From PALSA-505 sp035308365 (GTDB lineage: Bacteria > Actinomycetota > Actinomycetes > Streptosporangiales > Streptosporangiaceae), in the NCBI GenBank assembly GCA_035308365.1, contig DATGGU010000120.1, forward strand, positions 1 through 51,128: a stretch of 51,128 nucleotides of DNA, read 5' to 3'. Under the pieces are notes generated by a model that was given only the letters and a program-made list of their open reading frames with translations, ran no database searches and had not been told where the DNA came from. Below are positions 32,238-40,332 of this stretch, piece by piece (the stretch's first letter is position 1; every line of letters begins with the position of its first letter). The position numbers and the translations under genes are program-made.

Positions 32238-34178
32238 GTGAGCCCCGGTCAGGCACTGGCCGCGGCACGTCACGAGGCTGGCCTCACCGTCGCCGAGGTC
32301 AGTCAGAAGACGCGTATCCGTGAAGCCATCATCCGCAGCATCGAACGGGACGACTACTCCGCCTGTGGCGGCGACTTCTACGCCAGGGGGCACATCCGGG
32401 CAATGGCCCGCGCGGCGGGTGCCGACCCGGCCCCGCTGATCCGGGAGTACGACGCGGCGCGCCGCGAGCCGGGCCACGATGGCGACGCCTCGGACAACAC
32501 CGATCAGCTTCCGGCCATCCGCGGGCCGTTCGAGCCACCCATCGCGGCACCGGCCGAACCTACCGCGGCGTTCGGCAGCCTCGGCAACTTCCAGCTGGTC
32601 GATAAGCGGTCCTGCGAGGCCGACGGAGCGTCCGAGACCTACGAGCCGGCTGGTTCTCATGGCGCTTCTGATTTTTACGAGGCCCCTGAAGTTTACGGGC
32701 CTCCTGAGGCTTACGGGCCCTCTGGGCTATACGGTACGGAGGGGGTTTACGAGGCGGCTGAGAGTTATGAGGAGCTAACTGAGCCCACCGCAGCCAACGG
32801 CGGCAGCGGTGGCACCAGCGACTCCGGCGACACCAGTGGCACCGGGGCGCGGGGTGGCCCAAGTGGCTACCGGCGGGTCGATGAGCTGACCCGGGACTTC
32901 GATACGCCATACAAGTTCGGCACGCGCTTTGACACCGGCGAGCCGTACGAGGCACCCAGCGAGGCGTACGGGGCACCTAGCGAACCGCACGAGGCACCCG
33001 GGGCGGCATACAGGGCACCCGGCGAACCATACGGACCGCCCGGCGACCTGCACGGAACGCCCGGCGAACCATACGGACCGCCCGGCGAACCATACGGACC
33101 GCCCGGCGAACCATACGAGGCGCCCGGGGCAGCATACAGGGCACCCGGCGAACCATACGAGGCACCCGGCGACCTGCACGGACCGCCCGGCGAACCATAC
33201 GGACCACCCCGCGAACCATACGGACCGCCCGGCGAACCATACGGAACACCCCGCGACCCATACGGACCGCCCGGCGAACCATACCAGGCGCCCGGCGAGG
33301 CATACAGGGCACCCGGCGACCTGCACGGACCGCCCAGCGAACCATACGGACCGCCCGGCGAACCGTACGAGGCGCCCGGCGGCATCCACGGGGCACCTGG
33401 CGAGCCGCCCAGCATCGGCGGGGACCGGAGCTGGTTCCTCGGGCTTACCGAGCCGCCCGTCACCGGTCAGCCGGCCAGGCCAAGTGGGCCCGCCAGGCCG
33501 GCCCGCCCGGTCACCGAACCGCGCCGGCCGGGCCGGTGGGCGGCGGTCACGCTGGTGCTGCTGGCCGCTCTCGGGCTGGTGGCCTACCTCATGCTGTCCA
33601 GCTCGGGGTCCACGCCGTCGGCCAGTTCCGGATCGCCCAGTGGGAAGGCCACCGCCGGCCACCAGGCCAGCCACTCGCCCAGCCCGGGGCACACGACCTC
33701 GCCGCCCAGCTCGCCTTCGCACAGCGCACCGCCACCGCCGCAGGTGCTCCACCCGGTCAGCGTTGTGGCCTTCGGCCCGTCGGGAGCGGGACAGGGCGAC
33801 GACCCGCAGGACGCATCCTTGGCGATCGACCACGCCGCCGGGACGTTTTGGCAGTCCGACTGGTATGCCACCGCCCATTTCGGCAATCTGCAGGCGGGCA
33901 CCGGCCTGCTGGTGGACATGGGTCACCCGGTGACGCTCACCGGCGTCCAGGTTACCCTCGGCGCCTTCCGGGGCGCGGACCTCCAGCTACGCGCCGGGTC
34001 CGCACCGACGCTGGGCAGCCTGCGGAAGGTGGCCTCCGCCGCCAACGCGGGCGGGCTGGTTCACCTGCATCCCGGCGCGCCGGTGACCGCCCGGTACCTG
34101 CTGATCTGGTTCACCAAGCTGCCGCCGAACGCCAACGGCAACTTCCAGGCGAGGGTCTACAACATCAAGGTGCTGTGA
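32238..34178 (+). CDS. RodZ-like HTH membrane protein with long Tyr-Pro repeat and discoidin-like C-terminal domain
   Basis: I start at the GTG of MSPGQALAAARHEAG (646 residues), with AGGAG at a good distance; this fits the conserved HTH_25 start better than upstream codons. Residues ~3-70 are a helix-turn-helix (TVAEVSQKTRIREAIIRSIE, DDYSACGGDFYARGHIRAMA). Residues ~235-395 are a heptapeptide repeat close to EPYGPPG. One membrane helix (AAVTLVLLAALGLVAYLML) lies near 440. The outer ~170 residues after a Ser/Pro linker look like a discoidin/F5-8C-type fold (DASLAIDHAAGTFWQSDWYA ... YLLIWFTKLPPN). RodZ links MreB to the wall machinery; here the outer domain suggests binding of wall or polysaccharide. 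A hairpin follows the stop. Confidence 0.85.
   Translation: MSPGQALAAARHEAGLTVAEVSQKTRIREAIIRSIERDDYSACGGDFYARGHIRAMARAAGADPAPLIREYDAARREPGHDGDASDNTDQLPAIRGPFEPPIAAPAEPTAAFGSLGNFQLVDKRSCEADGASETYEPAGSHGASDFYEAPEVYGPPEAYGPSGLYGTEGVYEAAESYEELTEPTAANGGSGGTSDSGDTSGTGARGGPSGYRRVDELTRDFDTPYKFGTRFDTGEPYEAPSEAYGAPSEPHEAPGAAYRAPGEPYGPPGDLHGTPGEPYGPPGEPYGPPGEPYEAPGAAYRAPGEPYEAPGDLHGPPGEPYGPPREPYGPPGEPYGTPRDPYGPPGEPYQAPGEAYRAPGDLHGPPSEPYGPPGEPYEAPGGIHGAPGEPPSIGGDRSWFLGLTEPPVTGQPARPSGPARPARPVTEPRRPGRWAAVTLVLLAALGLVAYLMLSSSGSTPSASSGSPSGKATAGHQASHSPSPGHTTSPPSSPSHSAPPPPQVLHPVSVVAFGPSGAGQGDDPQDASLAIDHAAGTFWQSDWYATAHFGNLQAGTGLLVDMGHPVTLTGVQVTLGAFRGADLQLRAGSAPTLGSLRKVASAANAGGLVHLHPGAPVTARYLLIWFTKLPPNANGNFQARVYNIKVL
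32940..33400 (+). repeat. 21-bp tandem repeat encoding EPYGPPG-type heptapeptides
   Basis: About 22 units of 21 bp follow one another without breaks in the RodZ-like gene. The core is CCCGGCGAACCATACGGACC, with substitutions to GAG GCA, GAC CTG CAC and AGC in some units. Near-identity at synonymous positions (repeated CCA TAC GGA) shows recent expansion rather than old protein repeats. Period 21 keeps the frame whatever the copy number. Confidence 0.85.
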
Positions 34179-34182
34179 CCGC

Positions 34183-34201
34183 CGGCTCTGGATGAGAGCC
34201 G
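34183..34201 (+). terminator. Hairpin after the RodZ-like gene
   Basis: CGGCTCT and AGAGCCG form a 7-bp stem around a 5-nt GGATG loop, starting 5 nt after the stop codon. There is no U-tract, which is common for actinobacterial terminators. Confidence 0.5.
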
Positions 34202-34290
34202 CTGACAGTATCCCAAATCTGCAATATCGCTCAGCGGAACGGCGCCTTGTCAATCACATCGCTGCGAAGCGGATTCGCATGACCGGTGGC

Positions 34291-34313
34291 ATGTACCTGC
34301 ATCGTAATGTACC
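34291..34313 (+). promoter_or_regulatory. Direct repeat ATGTACC upstream of the OmpR-type pair
   Basis: ATGTACC occurs at 34291-34297 and 34307-34313, a 16-bp period, in an AT-richer stretch about 130 bp before the response regulator. Winged-helix regulators bind direct repeats, so autoregulation is possible, but the period is not the usual 10-11 bp. Confidence 0.25.
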
Positions 34314-34440
34314 CATATACGCCGGGAGAGCGCGCGTGCAGCGGCGGCGGCCAACGGGCTCAGCGCACGCGGGGCCGATTCGACGCCCGCTGACCAGCCA
34401 TGTCATGCACCATTCAGGTTCAGCGGGTAGAAAGTAGCCT

Positions 34441-35109
34441 GTGCGGGTGCTGGTGGCGGAGGACGACTCCGCGTTGCGTGGCGTGCTCGAACGTGGGCTG
34501 AGGGAAAGCGGCTACGTCGTGGATGCCGTGGCCGACGGGGGGTCGGCGCTCACCTATCTGCGCTGTTATGAATACGAGGTGGCCATCCTCGACTGGCGGA
34601 TGCCGGTCACGTCCGGGCTCGACGTGGTGCGCGAGGTCCGCCGGCAGGGCTCACGGCTGCCCATCCTCATGCTCACCGCCAAGGACACCGCGGCCGACCG
34701 GGTCACCGGCCTTGACCAGGGGGCGGACGACTACCTGGTCAAGCCCTTCGACTTCGGCGAGCTGATGGCCCGGCTCAGGGCGCTGCAGCGCAGGCCGCCC
34801 GCATTGCTGACCACCCTGCTGACCATCGGGAACCTGGAGTTCGACCCGGCCACCCGGCAGGTGCGGATCGGGCCGGACACGCCCAGGCTGACCGGGACCG
34901 AGCTGTCCATCCTGGAGATCCTGATGCGCCGCTCCCCCGCCGTGGTGCCACGCCGGGCGATCGCCCTGCACGTGTGGGAGGAGGAGGCCGGGGCGCTCGG
35001 CTCCAACACCATCGACGTACACATGGCGCGGCTGCGCGCGAAGCTTGCCCTGGCCATGGTGCAGGTCGAGACGGTCCGCGGCATCGGCTACCGGCTGGTG
35101 CCCGGGTGA
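34441..35109 (+). CDS. OmpR/PhoB-family response regulator
   Basis: A 222-residue protein with receiver residues D8 and D9, phospho-acceptor D51 (AILDWRMP), T79 and K101 (DDYLVKPFDF). A C-terminal winged helix follows (LTGTELSILEILMRRSPAVV ... NTIDVHMARLRAKL, then VRGIGYRLVPG). A GTG start is used. Its TGA overlaps the kinase GTG (GTGA), so both are made together. Confidence 0.93.
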   Translation: MRVLVAEDDSALRGVLERGLRESGYVVDAVADGGSALTYLRCYEYEVAILDWRMPVTSGLDVVREVRRQGSRLPILMLTAKDTAADRVTGLDQGADDYLVKPFDFGELMARLRALQRRPPALLTTLLTIGNLEFDPATRQVRIGPDTPRLTGTELSILEILMRRSPAVVPRRAIALHVWEEEAGALGSNTIDVHMARLRAKLALAMVQVETVRGIGYRLVPG

Positions 35110-36431
35110 GCCCGGCAGATCATCCCGATGGCGGCAAGCGTGCGGCGCTGGCCGGCCGGGGGCAGCGTGCGCACGCGGCCCGGGTGGCCGGCGTCGCCAC
35201 GCTGATCATCGCCGTGGTCTACCTGGGCGCCATGACGATCTTCAACCTGGTCGCCGGGGACCGGCTGGTCGCCCAGGTGGACTACCAGCTCGGCAGCACC
35301 CTGCACGAGGCCGGGCGGGGAGCGGGTTTCACCGTGGCCGTGCTGCCGGACGACGCTGACAAGGATGTGGGCTCGCCGCCGATCCTGCTCTGGCGGGTCA
35401 ATGCCGGCGGGCACACGCTGCAGTCCAGCCGGGGTGCGCCCAGGCTGCCGGCGACGGCCTGGCCGCGGTCGGGCCAGCCGGTCACGGTCCGGCTTGGCGG
35501 CTCGAACTTCCGGATCGCGGCGCTGCGTACCGGGAACCTCTGGCTGGTCGCCGCGCAGAGCCTGGAGGACGTCGCACACATCCAGCGGCAGGTGCTGACC
35601 ACCGAGGCGGTGGCCGGGCCGGTGCTGCTCGTCGCGATCTTCCTCGGCACCCTGATGATCGGGCTGAAGGCGTCCGGCCCGGTGGAGCAGGCGCGCCGCC
35701 GCCAACTGGAGTTCACCGCCGACGCCTCGCACGAGCTGCGCACGCCGCTGTCGGTCATCGAGGCCGAGACCGGCCTCGCCCTCAGCACCCCCCGAGACGC
35801 CGGCCAGTACCGGACCACGCTGCAGCGGGTGAACGGGGAGAGCAAGCGGCTGCGCCGCATCGTGGACGACCTGCTGTGGCTGGCCAGGTTCGACTCCGAG
35901 CCGGCCAATCCCGGGCACGAGCCGGTCGACGTGTTCACCATCGCCGAAATCTGCGCGGACAGGTTCTCCGTCGTGGCCAGCTCCCGCGGGATCGCCCTGA
36001 CCGCCTGCTCCGACGGCGAGCCGCAGGCACTGATCACCGCCCCACCGGAGTGGATCGACCGGCTGACCGGCGTTCTGGTGGACAATGCCTGCCGGTACGC
36101 CGCGACTGGTGATGCCCGCTCCCCCACCGTCCGGATCGTGGTCGGCAGCCAGGGCAGCAAGGTCAGCCTGACCGTCGAGGACAGCGGCCCGGGCATCCCC
36201 GAGGAAGAACGGGACCGGCTGTTCCACCGGTTCTACCGGGCCACCGGCGAGGATAGCGGCGGCTCGGGCCTCGGGCTGGCCATCGCCGACGTCGTGGTCC
36301 GGTCGACCGGTGGCAAGTGGCGGGTGGACGACAGCCCGCTCGGCGGGGCCAGGATGCAGGTGACCTGGCACCGCAGCGGAGACCGCCGCAACCTGCGGGC
36401 GCTGGCCCGCGGCGGCGCCAGCGAGCGCTAG
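35106..36431 (+). CDS. OmpR-partner sensor histidine kinase
   Basis: A 441-residue kinase of the EnvZ/PhoR-like type. Two membrane helices lie at ~28-48 (VATLIIAVVYLGAMTIFNLV) and ~168-186, with a ~115-residue extracytoplasmic sensor between them. The dimerisation box has H209 in FTADASHELRTPLSVIEAE. The ATPase domain has an N-box in VLVDNACRYA, a G1 box in VEDSGPGIPEEE, and G2 in GSGLGLAIADVVV. No HAMP domain is obvious between the second helix and the H-box. The GTG start lies inside the response-regulator stop. The signal is unknown; its position next to the RodZ-like gene suggests an envelope stimulus. Confidence 0.92.
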   Translation: MSPADHPDGGKRAALAGRGQRAHAARVAGVATLIIAVVYLGAMTIFNLVAGDRLVAQVDYQLGSTLHEAGRGAGFTVAVLPDDADKDVGSPPILLWRVNAGGHTLQSSRGAPRLPATAWPRSGQPVTVRLGGSNFRIAALRTGNLWLVAAQSLEDVAHIQRQVLTTEAVAGPVLLVAIFLGTLMIGLKASGPVEQARRRQLEFTADASHELRTPLSVIEAETGLALSTPRDAGQYRTTLQRVNGESKRLRRIVDDLLWLARFDSEPANPGHEPVDVFTIAEICADRFSVVASSRGIALTACSDGEPQALITAPPEWIDRLTGVLVDNACRYAATGDARSPTVRIVVGSQGSKVSLTVEDSGPGIPEEERDRLFHRFYRATGEDSGGSGLGLAIADVVVRSTGGKWRVDDSPLGGARMQVTWHRSGDRRNLRALARGGASER

Positions 36432-36498
36432 CCCGTGGCCCGGCAGTGCCGGAGACATGCGGTATTCCCAGCTCAGCGGTCATTTAGTGACACTTTTC

Positions 36499-36510
36499 TA
36501 AGATGAACGG
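36499..36510 (+). promoter_or_regulatory. Leaderless -10 element of the decarboxylase-fold gene
   Basis: TAAGAT (36499-36504) lies 6 nt before the GTG start codon, so transcription should begin at the start codon. There is no ribosome-binding site in that space, which supports a leaderless message. The -35 is not convincing. Confidence 0.5.
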
Positions 36511-38007
36511 GTGGATGGCCTGAGTCCGTCAGGGAGTAAAGCTCAAGAAGGTGCTCCGGACGCCGGACGCCGGACGCTCAGCTCGGACGCGCCGTTGCTG
36601 GCCGCGTTCGTGGCGGCGGCCGGGCGGCCCGGCACTCCGTTCCGCGTGCCCGGGCACAAGGGCAGGACGCGGGAACTGGACGGCGACCTTGGGCTGGCCA
36701 CCGACGCGGACGTCCCGCTGTACGGCGGCCTGGACACGATGAAGCTGACCGGCGGGACGCTGGACCGGGCCGAGGCACTGGCTGCGCGGCTGTGGGGCGC
36801 GGACTGGTGCCGGTTCGGCGTCGGCGGCGCCACCCAGGCGAACCAGGCGCTGCTGCTGGCGGCCGGGCGGCCGGGCGGGCAGATCGTGATGGCGCGCAGC
36901 ATCCACCGGTCGGTGTTCAGCGGGCTGATCCTGGCCGGGCTGCGGCCGGTGTGGCTGCCACCGCGCGCCGACCCGGCCACCACGCTGCCGCTCGGGCCGG
37001 CTCCCGAGCAGCTCGCGGCCACGCTGGACGCGGCGCCCGATGCGGTGGCCGTCTGGCTCAGCGAGCCCGGCTACCTGGGCACGGTCGCCGACCTGGCCGC
37101 GCTGGCGGCGGTCGCGCACGCCCGCGGCGTGCCGTTGCTCGTCGACCAGGCGTGGGGGGCCCACCTCGGCTTTCATCCCGGCTACCCGGCGCACGCACTG
37201 CAGGCGGGCGCGGACGCGATGGTGATCAGTGCGCACAAGATGCTGCCCGCCTACAGCCAGGCGGCGCTCGTGCTGGCCCGCGAGGGATACCTGCCGGTGG
37301 GCAGGCTGGAGACGGCCTTTGACGCGACGTCCACCACCAGCCCGGCCGGGGCGATCCTGGCCAGTATCGACGGGGCCCGCGCGCTGCTGGCCTCCCGCGG
37401 GCGCGAGCTGCTGGACCGGCTGGCCAGCCTGGTCGCCGATGCCCGGCAGGCGCTGACGGCGGCCTGCCCCGGGCTGGCCGCCCCCGGGCCCGGCGACTTC
37501 CCGCCCGGCCGGTTCGACCCGGCCAAGCTCGTGCTGAGCCTGGCCGGCACCGGCGCCGACGGGACCCGGGTCGAGCTGGCGTCCCAGGCCGTGGGCGTGC
37601 CACTGGAGATGGCCGACCGGGACACGATCGTCGCCACGGTCACCATGGCCGACACTCCATATACGGTGGGACGGCTGGTCGAGGTGGTCGGCGGTGCCAT
37701 CGCCGCCGGGTCCGGCCGGGCGCGTCCGGCGGCTACCGGGCTGAGCTGGACCCTTGTGCCGCAGTCCGTGATGGATCCGCGCACCGCGTTCTTCGCCCCT
37801 TGGGCCGCCGTGCCAGCCGGCCAGGCGGTGGGGCGGGTCAGTGCGGAGCTGATCGCCGCCTACCCGCCGGGGGTGCCAATCCTGGCGCCCGGTGAGCTGA
37901 TCACCGGCGAACTGCTGGACGCGCTGCGGCGCCAGGCGGCCGAGGGCAGCCGGATCGCGTATGCCGCCGACCCCGGTTTGAACACCTTTCGCGTCCTGGA
38001 CGGCTGA
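36511..38007 (+). CDS. Orn/Lys/Arg decarboxylase-family PLP enzyme
   Basis: A 498-residue PLP-dependent fold-type I enzyme. Marks are FRVPGHKG near the N-terminus, VPLYGGLDTMKLTGGTLDRA, FGVGGATQANQALLLAA, VLVDQAWGAHLGFHP-like sequence carrying the PLP-binding Asp, and the Schiff-base Lys in VISAHKMLPAYSQAA. The C-terminal domain has PPGVPILAPGELI. It is shorter than the biodegradative decarboxylases and lacks their N-terminal wing, like Gram-positive SpeA/lysine-decarboxylase types. It probably makes a diamine or polyamine, but the substrate cannot be read from the sequence. Confidence 0.88.
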   Translation: MDGLSPSGSKAQEGAPDAGRRTLSSDAPLLAAFVAAAGRPGTPFRVPGHKGRTRELDGDLGLATDADVPLYGGLDTMKLTGGTLDRAEALAARLWGADWCRFGVGGATQANQALLLAAGRPGGQIVMARSIHRSVFSGLILAGLRPVWLPPRADPATTLPLGPAPEQLAATLDAAPDAVAVWLSEPGYLGTVADLAALAAVAHARGVPLLVDQAWGAHLGFHPGYPAHALQAGADAMVISAHKMLPAYSQAALVLAREGYLPVGRLETAFDATSTTSPAGAILASIDGARALLASRGRELLDRLASLVADARQALTAACPGLAAPGPGDFPPGRFDPAKLVLSLAGTGADGTRVELASQAVGVPLEMADRDTIVATVTMADTPYTVGRLVEVVGGAIAAGSGRARPAATGLSWTLVPQSVMDPRTAFFAPWAAVPAGQAVGRVSAELIAAYPPGVPILAPGELITGELLDALRRQAAEGSRIAYAADPGLNTFRVLDG

Positions 38008-38027
38008 CGTTCTGCCTGGTCCGGTTA

Positions 38028-38052
38028 GGTGCCGCCGGAAATTGCCGGCACC
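38028..38052 (+). terminator. Hairpin after the decarboxylase-fold gene
   Basis: GGTGCCG and CGGCACC form a 7-bp stem around an 11-nt loop, 20 bp after the stop codon. No U-tract follows. Confidence 0.45.
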
Positions 38053-38090
38053 CGGCGCCAAGGTGACGGCCATGACCCACAGGAGGCATG

Positions 38091-38666
38091 ATGAGTGTTG
38101 TGACCATTCCGGAGACGTGGCCGGCGATCGGCCAGTCCTTCACCACCGACGACCTCGACCGGATGCCCGATGACGGCCGGCGGTATGAGCTGCTCGACGG
38201 GGTGCTTGTCGTGAGTCCCCGGCCCGGCACGATTCACCAGGCGGTAGCTGGGCGACTGGCAGCCGTATTGTCAGCCGCCTGCCCAAATCACATGCTCATG
38301 GTCCCTGAGCCAGCAGTTCAGCTCACCCGGACCACAGAATTCGATCCGGACATCACCGTGGTGCGCTTGGAGGACGTCGGGCCGGCGAAGTTCACCGCGC
38401 CACCGCTGCTCGCCGTCGAGGTCCGCTCGCCCAGCACCGCGATGATCGACCTCACGCGCAAGAAGGACGCCTATGCCGCGTTCGGGGTACCGTCGTACTG
38501 GATCGTGGTGCCGGATGTCCGGCGGCCTGAGCTGACCGTCTTCGAGCTTGCCGACGGCCGCTACGAGGAGTCCGGGCATGTGGTGGGCGATCAGCGGTTC
38601 GGTGCCACCCGGCCATTCCCGGTAGAGGTAGTCCCGGCGCGGCTGGTCGAGGGGCTCGGCGGCTAG
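38091..38666 (+). CDS. Uma2-family (DUF820) restriction-endonuclease-fold protein
   Basis: A 191-residue protein starting MSVVTIPETW; GGAGG lies 4 nt before this ATG, and another ATG directly adjoins it. The PD-(D/E)xK fold is visible as GRRYELLDGVLVVSPRPG, the catalytic Asp in EFDPDITVV, and E-x-R in LLAVEVRSPSTAMIDLTRKK. Uma2 proteins are numerous in cyanobacteria and actinobacteria and are putative nucleases of unknown role. It overlaps the diguanylate cyclase 3' end by 4 bp in convergent orientation. Confidence 0.88.
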   Translation: MSVVTIPETWPAIGQSFTTDDLDRMPDDGRRYELLDGVLVVSPRPGTIHQAVAGRLAAVLSAACPNHMLMVPEPAVQLTRTTEFDPDITVVRLEDVGPAKFTAPPLLAVEVRSPSTAMIDLTRKKDAYAAFGVPSYWIVVPDVRRPELTVFELADGRYEESGHVVGDQRFGATRPFPVEVVPARLVEGLGG

Positions 38667-39961
38667 GGCTGGGCGCCTGCGGAGGCCGCGGGGTCGTGGC
38701 TGAGGCGGACACAGTTGCGGCCCTCGCCCTTGGCACGGTAGAGAGCGGCGTCGGCGGCGGCGATCAGGTCGTCGAGGTCCCGCCGGGATGACTCCAGGAC
38801 CGCTACCCCGATGGAGACGGTCACCTGCAGCGACACACTGTGCGGTGCGACGCCGGTGGGGACGATGAGCTGGGCGAGCTTCCGCCGGAGGCGTTCGGCG
38901 GTCTGCTCGGCCTCGGCGGCGGTGGTGTGCGGCAGCAGGACGCAGAACTCCTCGCCACCGAACCGGCCGATCAGGTCGTAGTCGCGCAGCAGGGCGCGCA
39001 TGGTGGCGGCGAGCGTGGCCAGCACGGCGTCACCGGCCAGGTGACCGTAGGTGTCGTTGACCTTCTTGAAATGGTCGATGTCGAGCATGGCCAGCGCCAG
39101 CGAGGTGTGCGTCCGGCTGGCCCTGGTCAGTTCCACCCGGGCCTCGCGCTGCCAGGCCACGGCATTGAGCAGGCCCGTCTTGGGGTCGACGCGGGAGGCT
39201 GCGACCAGGTTCGCGTGCCGGTGCGAGCGTTGCAGCAGGATCACCAGCGGGAGGGCCAGCACCACCATGAACATATCGGCCGCGGTCAGCACGGCGGTCA
39301 CCACGGCGGCGATCAGCTCGGCGCCGTCGTTGAACAGCGGCTCGCGGGTGAAGACCATCTGCCGCACGCTGGCTTCGCGGTCGGCCCCCTTGACCGCCGT
39401 CATGACCAGGCTCTGGTTGACGAACCACTGGAGCATCCCGGACAGGGCGACGACGACGATCCACTCCAGCCAGCGGGGGCCAGGCCCTGGCGACAGCCAG
39501 CGGGCGTGGCTGGTCAGCGCGTGGTAGGCGAAGGAGGCTATGCCAAACGACAGGCCGGTGGCCGCCGCGGTGAACACGCGCCGGTAGACCAGGGTCTGGC
39601 GGGTGCGCCACTGGGTGATGACCAGACGGGGTATAGGACCTACGAGCGCGTAGACAGGTGGCAGGAAGATCGCGATGGTTAGTTCCCAGACCGCGTGTAC
39701 GTCCTTGCTGACGCCGCCAGCCGATTCGCCTGACCGCCTGGTGAGTTCGACGGAGGTGATGCTCAACCCGATCATCAGTGCGAACAACCCGGCGTCCCGG
39801 CCGTGGAACCCGGCCGCCCGGGCGGCAACCCCGATGGCGGCCAGATAGGCCACAACCACGAAGATCACAAAGCCACTAAGCCAGGCAGGCAGCTCCCAGA
39901 GCGGCCAGCCGCGCACCGCCGCCGCCAGCCTGGCCGGCCAGCGGGTGGTGCCAGCGATCAT
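38663..39961 (-). CDS. Membrane-bound diguanylate cyclase (GGDEF)
   Basis: I start at the ATG of MIAGTTRWPA (432 residues) because GGGAGG lies 6 nt upstream. The N-terminal ~265 residues carry about six to seven hydrophobic segments (ELPAWLSGFVIFVVVAYLAA onward), a MASE-like integral sensor. The GGDEF domain has DIDHFKKVNDTYGHLAGD, then the I-site RxxD (RDYD) five residues before the active-site loop GGEEF, and TVSIGVAV. Both catalytic and product-inhibition motifs are intact, so it should make cyclic di-GMP from GTP with feedback control. No EAL domain is present. A duplicated 16-mer lies upstream. Confidence 0.92.
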   Translation of the reverse strand: MIAGTTRWPARLAAAVRGWPLWELPAWLSGFVIFVVVAYLAAIGVAARAAGFHGRDAGLFALMIGLSITSVELTRRSGESAGGVSKDVHAVWELTIAIFLPPVYALVGPIPRLVITQWRTRQTLVYRRVFTAAATGLSFGIASFAYHALTSHARWLSPGPGPRWLEWIVVVALSGMLQWFVNQSLVMTAVKGADREASVRQMVFTREPLFNDGAELIAAVVTAVLTAADMFMVVLALPLVILLQRSHRHANLVAASRVDPKTGLLNAVAWQREARVELTRASRTHTSLALAMLDIDHFKKVNDTYGHLAGDAVLATLAATMRALLRDYDLIGRFGGEEFCVLLPHTTAAEAEQTAERLRRKLAQLIVPTGVAPHSVSLQVTVSIGVAVLESSRRDLDDLIAAADAALYRAKGEGRNCVRLSHDPAASAGAQP

Positions 39962-39993
39962 GCATGCCTCCCTGGCGATCGAGCCACGTTCCC

Positions 39994-40035
39994 GACAAAC
40001 TACTACCAGCCGCTCCCCAGACAAACTACTACCAG
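39994..40035 (-). promoter_or_regulatory. Duplicated 16-bp element upstream of the diguanylate cyclase
   Basis: GACAAACTACTACCAG occurs twice without a mismatch (39994-40009 and 40020-40035), with a 26-bp period. In gene orientation the element reads CTGGTAGTAGTTTGTC and lies 33-74 bp before the start codon, in the promoter zone. Two perfect copies on nearly opposite helix faces suggest a regulator operator. The regulator is unknown. Confidence 0.6.
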
Positions 40036-40305
40036 AAGTAAGCGACGTAGGACGAATTGTTATATCAATAGCACCCGGTTGGTCAAGTGCACAATGCTGA
40101 ACGTTCGCCGCCGGCAGCGGGTACGTTGACATGTCTTCGCCGGCAACCCGGCCAGGCTCGCGGTCTACCGCGTTGAGCAGGCATGATTTGCGATATCTCA
40201 CAAACAGACGAATAGCGGGCAGTCACGTGCGGCATTCCCTTCACAATCCCCCACCTGACACAGCCCTCGCGGACATGGCACAGCCTTGCGGAAGGAGGTT
40301 CTGGG

Positions 40306-40329
40306 ATGCGTACTACCGGCTGGGTGTAA
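40306..40329 (+). other. Seven-codon mini-frame MRTTGWV with a perfect ribosome-binding site
   Basis: AAGGAGGT (40292-40299) matches the 16S anti-Shine-Dalgarno fully, 7 nt before an ATG that opens only seven codons and a TAA. No plus-strand gene follows for which this could be a leader; the next gene is convergent, its stop 4 bp away. It may be the preserved 5' end of a deleted gene or a true micropeptide. Confidence 0.35.
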
Positions 40330-40332
40330 GGA

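Larger units (their letters stand above)
39962..40332. other. Intergenic region between diguanylate cyclase and MFS genes
   Basis: These ~370 bp contain the duplicated 16-mer, an AT-rich stretch with TTATATCAATAG near 40060, and a seven-codon frame with a perfect ribosome-binding site at the far end. I see no other gene. Confidence 0.45.

Noticed and set aside
32929..33933. Alternative frames through the RodZ-like repeat (Thr/His/Arg-rich, and minus-strand Gly-Pro-Tyr)
   Set aside because: All frames of a 21-bp repeat stay open. Only the frame with the helix-turn-helix, membrane helix and outer domain makes sense.
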